Shown here piece by piece: positions 58,529 to 64,000 of a stretch of 64,000 bases of DNA. The notes under the pieces were generated by a model. The model did no database searches. It saw only the letters and a program-made list of their open reading frames with translations, and had not been told where the DNA came from. Both the position numbers and the translations under genes were made by a program. Numbering within the stretch: position 1 is the first letter of the stretch; every line of letters begins with the position of its first letter. Origin of the DNA: Clarkia xantiana subsp. parviflora (lineage: Eukaryota > Streptophyta > Magnoliopsida > Myrtales > Onagraceae); the NCBI GenBank assembly GCA_036873135.1, contig JAPTYO010000007.1:6492763-6556762 (forward strand), read 5' to 3'.

Positions 58529-59361
58529 TTGTATTGTATTAGTATTTTGACTAGATATGGTCTACGTACATTAATCAAGTGGCTAGCCTAACTAGTCAGT
58601 AGCTACAGGCTTTCTGAAGCACGCCATGGTAGAAAGTGGAACATGGACGGACAAATATGGGTCAATGTTGTTGACAAATGTTTTCATTTGTACTTTTTTC
58701 ACCTATATATGGAAAAAAATGTCTTAATTAAGTTTTTCATAAATTCAAAATGTGTGAGTGCCTTAAACACACACCCTTATACATATACTCTCTTTATAAA
58801 GTGATGTTCATATATATATATATATATAAACAGTTTATAGCACTGTTGATTATTTGAATATGCATATTCTAATATCATGTCAAGAACGTGCACTAAGTGA
58901 AGATCTTGATACACTATATTATAGGTACTTTAATATAAATATTGCAATGCTGGTAAAACATAAGCAACCATATAGTTACTAATGATGGATATACACCCAA
59001 TTTGTGACGACAATGGAACGACTCAGCTACGTGTTAAATAGAGCAAGGAATTCGACTAAATACTCAAGTTAAATTTATATTCATTCGCACACACGGCCCG
59101 AGTGGAATCGCCTCACTTGGACCACACCGTGCATATCAAATTTGTTTCGCACAGTTGGATCAGTTCTGATCTGTGCGGTCATAGTCGCACGAGTCAAGTT
59201 CGACTGTGCGATCCTCACGATACATGCATATTTTATATGGGCATTTTTGCACTTCGAAGATCCGAATCCCGCTCAAGAGTACGGGAGAAGACGACTTATG
59301 TGATTTAACGTATGTATTTACAAGGAGATCAACTCAAACGACTACTACGACATGCAAACCT
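58529..59361. other. Spacer left of the copia element
   Basis: The 59100-59340 part is GC-richer (GCACAGTTGGATCAG, GTGCGGTCATAGTCGCACGA) and may be remains of another element. No gene family is recognised. Confidence 0.45.
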
Positions 59362-61377
59362 TGTTGGAAAATGGGCCAATTTTTATTATTTTTTTTTTTT
59401 TTGACTAATCTTGTTTAGAGCCCAAATGTTTTTTATTATTGAGCCCAATGTTAAATCTAGCCCATTTTTTGTGAATGGAATTTGTGAAAAGAGTTTTGTA
59501 CCACATCGAATAGATGAGCTCTCATCCTCCCTTCTCTTCTCATATATAAAGGAGTCTTACTCTTCACTTTTTTGGTAGAAGAAAATGAGATCTCTTCCTT
59601 TTGGTTGAGTATCCAATATTTTCGGAATCCATTTTTTTGGAATCCAAGTTATTTTTCTCCTCCTCTGTTCTTCGTGTTGACGAATTGCAGAGTTCTTCTT
59701 AGGTTGATTTCGACTTATGTCGTGTTCAACCTTTCTAGTTGTTTTAGCCGTTGTCGTCGGCATTTCTGTTCTTTATTTGAGTTCAGGTATTGGGTTCGGT
59801 TCGGTCGAGCGTGTTGCATGCATAACACGATTCGATGACACTGTTGAATCATGGGAGGTGATCGCCCCTTGTATAAACCCCTTTGCATAACCCGAGGGTG
59901 GGGAGGGGCGAAATTGCCTTAAGGAGTCTGTGATTAGCACGGGCCTCAGTATATAAAATACGTATTCGTTTTGTGTCGATTTTACGTATAATTTCGGTGT
60001 TGCCTATATTTTGCATCTTAACTGGTATAATTACATGTAAGTAACCGAAATTTGACTAATTGCTTTTTAGTCATTGAATTTTAGAATATTGCATTTTGGT
60101 CCTCGGACTTTGTAAATTTGCATATTTACCCTCAATAATTCCAACAATCTTAAGGCAATTTTATTTGTTGGTTTTATGAGAGGATGCTTAATTGAATTTT
60201 GAGATTCAATTTTTTGGAGAAAATTATTTATTCTCTAAAAGTTCACAAATATTGTCGAACAATGATGTTGAAAATGTGAACATGCTCGAGAGCACATGCG
60301 ACTGATAAAATCGCTAAGGCCATTTAGGTCGTCGAGACTGGTAAAGTCGTCAAAAGCCGTTGAGACTATTAGGACCGTTGAGGTCGCTAAGTCGTTGAGA
60401 CTACTATGAAAAATCGAGATGGTCAAGGTTGTTAAACCTATTAAGGCATCCGAAATTGATATGTTTGCTAAGGAGGCTTTGGTGACTTGACCCAATTTAG
60501 CTGTTGAGGCCTATGGGGTCGTTGAATCCATTGTTGAAAATGTGATTTAAAAAAAAAAAAAAATCGGTGAAAGCCGATTGAGTGTGTATGACAATTGTTA
60601 TGGAAGTTTTCAATTGCACACTCCTGAACTTTGGCACGTATGTACCTCGTGGCGTTTGTATACGAGAGTAAGCCCCGTGTGGGTCTGGTTTTGTTAAAAT
60701 CAAAATTAGTTGTGCCAAGTTTATTTTCTGTCCAACGGAAAAGAAAAAAAAAATTGATTTTTGTAACTGAAGTGATTAAACTTAGTTACTGAAATCAGAA
60801 ATTCAAATCGTTATTTGAATTTTAGTAATCTGAATTTGATGTTACGGATTAATTATCACAAGGGGTTGGTCATAGGTCCAATGTTTGAACGTTCCTCAAT
60901 GAGAATGTAGCTAACACTTGGCGGATAACTCTAAAATTGGGAAAGACCACGATCTTCTCGATGTGGTCTATAAATGTTATTATTCTAGCGAGTGATGCTA
61001 TCCCATATACCGACGCCTTGATTACCGAGGTTGGACACTCGTTTAGGCCGCCGTCTATAATGCAGGGAAAGTCGCCGAGACTTACTTCAAAAGTTGAAGT
61101 CAAAAGATGGAATTCTTTTTGACAATTCTAAAAAAAAAAAAAAAAAATGAGGAGGAAGCGTCCCTATTGGGAGCACTCGAAATCGTCAAAAGAACTGTAC
61201 GTTAAATACAGATAGACGAAAAATTTGATTGGATGAAGTTGAATTACTTTAAGTGTAATGGCCGTAGTGCCTGAAGTAAACATGAATAAAAATGTTTTTG
61301 CATTGGGCGTAGTGCCTATAGTGAACATGAGATAAAAATGTTCCTTCTTGTGCTAAATTTGTGGCACACTAATTTAG

Positions 61378-61650
61378 AACATGTTAATTACGATACCTTG
61401 CAGAGGTTATCTAACATGGTTCATATTCCTAAAATCAAAATAGATCAATAACTTAAATGTGAAGTTTGCGTTGAAGCGAAACTTATTCGGCCGAAAGGAT
61501 TACCGAACTTCTTGGTCTAAATACATAGCGAAGTTTGTGACTTAATATATGTCCAAACGCGAGGCGGGAAATAAGTACTTCATTACTTTCGTAGATGATA
61601 GTACAAAATATCGCTATGTGTACTTGATGAAGGAAAAAATGAAACAATTA
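61378..61650 (+). pseudogene. Copia integrase remnant
   Basis: Reading with stops tolerated, the sequence gives LQRLSNMVHIPK, then CEVCVEAKLIRP (zinc-finger-like), then GGNKYFITFVDDSTKYRYVY. The last is the conserved start of the copia integrase catalytic core, including the first Asp region (FVDD). Stops and frame changes make it non-functional. Confidence 0.85.
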
Positions 61651-62689
61651 ACAAATTCATGGTTTACAAACAAAAACTTGAGTTTCAACTATTAATTGTT
61701 TTCGCAATGAGAAATGCGGCAACGATTATTCTCTGTTTAGAGAATGTTGACTTAAACACGATTTAATCGGTGAAGTCATTGCACACCGCATAAAACCCCG
61801 ATGGAGTTGGGTTGCGGGTTCGATCCAACCGGGCAACGTTTTAATGTTTACTTTGAACTAATTAGTATTAATAACGTTGTCGACGGTCAAGGTTTTGGCT
61901 TAGTGTGCATTAGATAAAAATATGAAAATGTTGTTTTGGCACTTGCGGTGCAACTGTCGAGGCCTTTTATTGGTCTGAAGATCATACCGTTTGAGAAACG
62001 CAACGGTCTGGGAAAAAAAAAATGTTGATGTGTTAATGGTCTGAGGATCTACAACGATAAAAGGATGATCCGAGGATCAATGATGATGTGGTTTAGAATT
62101 AGTAATAACTTCATACCCAACTCGTGTGTTAACACATTACATTTTTCTGGTAGAAATTAAAATAGTATGGTTGAGACCATGTTTGTTTTAGGGTTATGAC
62201 GGGGTAGCTATTTTAACTAGCAATTACCTTTTGAATAAGGTACCCCGTAAGAAGGAAGATAAAACTATGTTTGATTTGTGCCTTCGAATGTGGGGGGTGT
62301 CTTGCTAAAAAATATGATACCTCTACGGAAAAGACGCTTACATTCCCTAAACCGTTGATTGCATTTTCATAGGGTTTGCTCAGAATAGTAACGTGTATCG
62401 ATTTGAGTCGAAAGTGTCAAATAAACACAAAGATACGTTAATGTAATCAATAAATGCATATTTCTTTGGAAAATGTATTTTTGGCTAAGTCTAGAGGAGA
62501 GGCAAGCATATGAGACTATAGAGGAAAAATAGTCAAGACCGAGAACATGGAGGGCATGTTGAGGTCGAGCCCATGATGAGTAAAAGGGCGAGGATTGAAA
62601 ATCCTATGGTCCAGTTTTTTGACCTATATGCTTGAAGCCGAACCTTAGACTTACCACGAAGATGTAAACTCTTCTGAGAGACCTCTATG

Positions 62690-63340
62690 AAAAGAGGCAA
62701 TCAATAGTGAAATTGAGTCCATCTTGCAGAACCGCACTTGGGAGCTGGTGAATCTTCCGCCCGGAGACAAACCGTTATGCTACAAGTGGATATTCAAATG
62801 TAAAATGAAAGAAGATGGATCAATTGATAATTACAAAGCCCGACTTGTCATAAAAGATTATAGACAAAAGGAATGGTGGAATTATTTTGATACATATTCT
62901 CCTGTAACTAGAATCACATTCATAAGGATGACGCTTGCGATTGCAGCCTTGCAAATTCTAGAAATACATCAAATGGATGTGAAAACAAACCTGAGGGTTT
63001 CTCTGCGCGAGAGCAGGAAAAGAAAGTCTGTAAGCTTGTCAAATCTATGTATAGTCTTAGGCAGATGCCTAGACAATGGCTTTATAAATTTGACAGCGTT
63101 TTATTGGAGAAACGTTTCAAAATAAATAAGTATGAAAAACGTTTTACGTTGATGACATACTAATCGTTGGAAATAACGATGAGGTGGTCCGGTCCACTGG
63201 ACCTATGTTGAATTTGAGTATTGACCTGGAAGACATGGATCTTGTCGATGTGATCTTTGGATTAAAACTCATTAGATCATCAGAAGGTCTCATTCTAAGT
63301 CAAATTCATATATTGACAAGTATTTGGATAAATTCAACAA
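62690..63340 (+). pseudogene. Copia reverse transcriptase remnant
   Basis: EAINSEIESILQNRTWELV begins the domain, followed by PLCYKWIFKCKMKEDGSIDN, YKARLVIKDYRQKE and YFDTYSPVTRITFIRM, then EIHQMDVKT. A deletion of roughly 18 codons and a frameshift follow near 62990. KVCKLVKSMYSLRQMPRQWL continues in another frame, then the YVDD active-site box at 63145-63156 (FYVDDILIVGN). The catalytic motif is still readable but the frame is broken, so no enzyme is made. Confidence 0.9.
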
Positions 63341-63399
63341 AGATGACAAGAACGAGGTCAGTACTCCAATAGATACGAGTAAGTAATTTCAAAGAACAA

Positions 63400-63840
63400 G
63401 GGAGAATGGTTTTCCCAAATTGAGTACGCTCGGATTATTGGAAGTGTCATGTACTTAATGTCATGCACTAGACCAGATATCGCCTCACGTTGTAAGTGTA
63501 TTGAGTCGATATACGAGTAACCCTAGTGTTGTCCACTAGAACGGGTAATCAGGGTACTTAGGTATCTGAGACATATTCGTAATCATGGTCTACACAAAGA
63601 GATATCCTTATGTGATAGAGTGTTATAGTGATGCAAAATGGATATCCGATTAGACACTATCACCTTGAGTATAAGGGGTTACGTATTCACCTTACGAGGT
63701 GCAACAGTGTCGTAGAAAATCCTCAAAACAAACAGTCATAGCCAGATCGACGATCAAGTCTGTGTTATTGTACTGGAGAAATGTGCCGAAGATGCAGAAT
63801 GGCTATGTCATTTTCTCGAGGATTTTACTAATTGGCCAAA
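63400..63840 (+). pseudogene. Copia C-terminal / RNase H remnant
   Basis: EYARIIGSVMYLMSCTRPDI is the well-known segment after copia RT. It is followed by degenerate RYLRHI and SDAKW fragments typical of the RNase H region. Several stops are present. Confidence 0.8.
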
Positions 63841-64000
63841 ACCCGTGTTAGTGCAAAGATTGATGGTTTGTTTTGGTTTAATCCAAATTAAATCCAATCT
63901 AATGAAATGTTGAAGATTTTCTTTAAGAGACAAGGTTAAAGCAGAAATAAGTGGTGCACCCCCCATTTGGCATGAAAACCTTTGTTAAAGGTTGAAAAAT

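Larger units (their letters stand above)
59362..64000 (+). mobile_element. Decayed Ty1/copia retrotransposon, running off the window
   Basis: The left LTR appears to begin TGTTGGAAAATGGGCC at 59362. It has a TATA box in CATATATAAAGGAG (about 59540) and probably ends near 60015, where TGGTATAATTAC could be a primer-binding site. Downstream, pieces of copia pol appear in the right order: a GAG-pre-integrase-like stretch (about 61380-61500), the integrase core (61560-61650), reverse transcriptase (62690-63330) and an RNase H-like end (about 63600-63830). Frameshifts, stops and a deletion break the frame throughout, so it is dead. The 3' LTR lies at or beyond the window edge; I see no confirmed second copy. 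Confidence 0.85.

Noticed and set aside
61790..61840. B-box-like GGGTTCGATCCAACC as a tRNA gene
   Set aside because: No acceptor stem, D arm or A-box is found at the right distance. It is a chance or degenerate match within the copia element.

Overview
The window is nuclear DNA of a flowering plant, most likely a eudicot. It has plant-type introns (GT-AG, one GC-AG), plant-specific genes (TONSOKU, an ECA1/EC1-like gametogenesis protein, a CYP71-clan P450, actin with a leader intron), AT-rich spacers and many plant transposable elements (hAT, PIF/Harbinger-like and Mutator-like MITEs, SINEs, an LTR retrotransposon and a decayed Ty1/copia element). I cannot name the species.

Layout. 1-4.9 kb: AT-rich spacer with a 728-bp-period tandem duplication and a near-perfect 176-bp-arm foldback whose ends look like Helitron 3' termini. 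4.9-10.9 kb, minus: a complete 17-exon TONSOKU/BRUSHY1/MGOUN3 gene, preceded by a palindromic E2F-type site. 11.5-12.8 kb: two MITEs with clean target-site duplications. 13.6-14.7 kb, minus: a three-exon UPF0235/DUF167 gene. 16.1-19.6 kb, minus: ATG13 (autophagy) with a probable 5'-UTR intron. 22.3-24.7 kb, plus: an actin gene with a leader intron. 25-30.8 kb: spacer with MITEs and a mutated tRNA-His copy. 30.9-32.9 kb, plus: a two-exon gene for an acidic, probably N-myristoylated protein of unknown function. 33.9-34.3 kb, minus: an EC1-like secreted cysteine-rich protein. 35.7-37.1 kb: three hAT-type MITEs, one nested in another, each with a perfect 8-bp target duplication. 39.7-42.1 kb, minus: a three-exon CYP71-clan P450 with a SINE fragment just upstream of its TATA box. 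44.5-52.8 kb, minus: a very young 8.26-kb LTR retrotransposon that carries a gag-like ORF but no visible pol. 53-59 kb: more MITEs and Mutator-like foldbacks. 59.4-64 kb, plus: a decayed copia element running off the window.

The host genes are unrelated single genes (replication-coupled chromatin maintenance, autophagy, cytoskeleton, gamete signalling, oxidative metabolism) and form no pathway cluster. The most unusual object is the 8.26-kb LTR element. Its LTRs hold a tandem array of about 23-bp self-complementary CCGGACGTCCGG-type hairpins, with 8 units in one LTR and 7 in the other. Its interior holds about 24 copies of a 66-bp minisatellite that is itself built from three palindromes and shows higher-order repeat structure. 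It appears non-autonomous.

Exon boundaries were set by eye from splice consensus, reading phase and family knowledge. Every multi-exon model given closes in frame.
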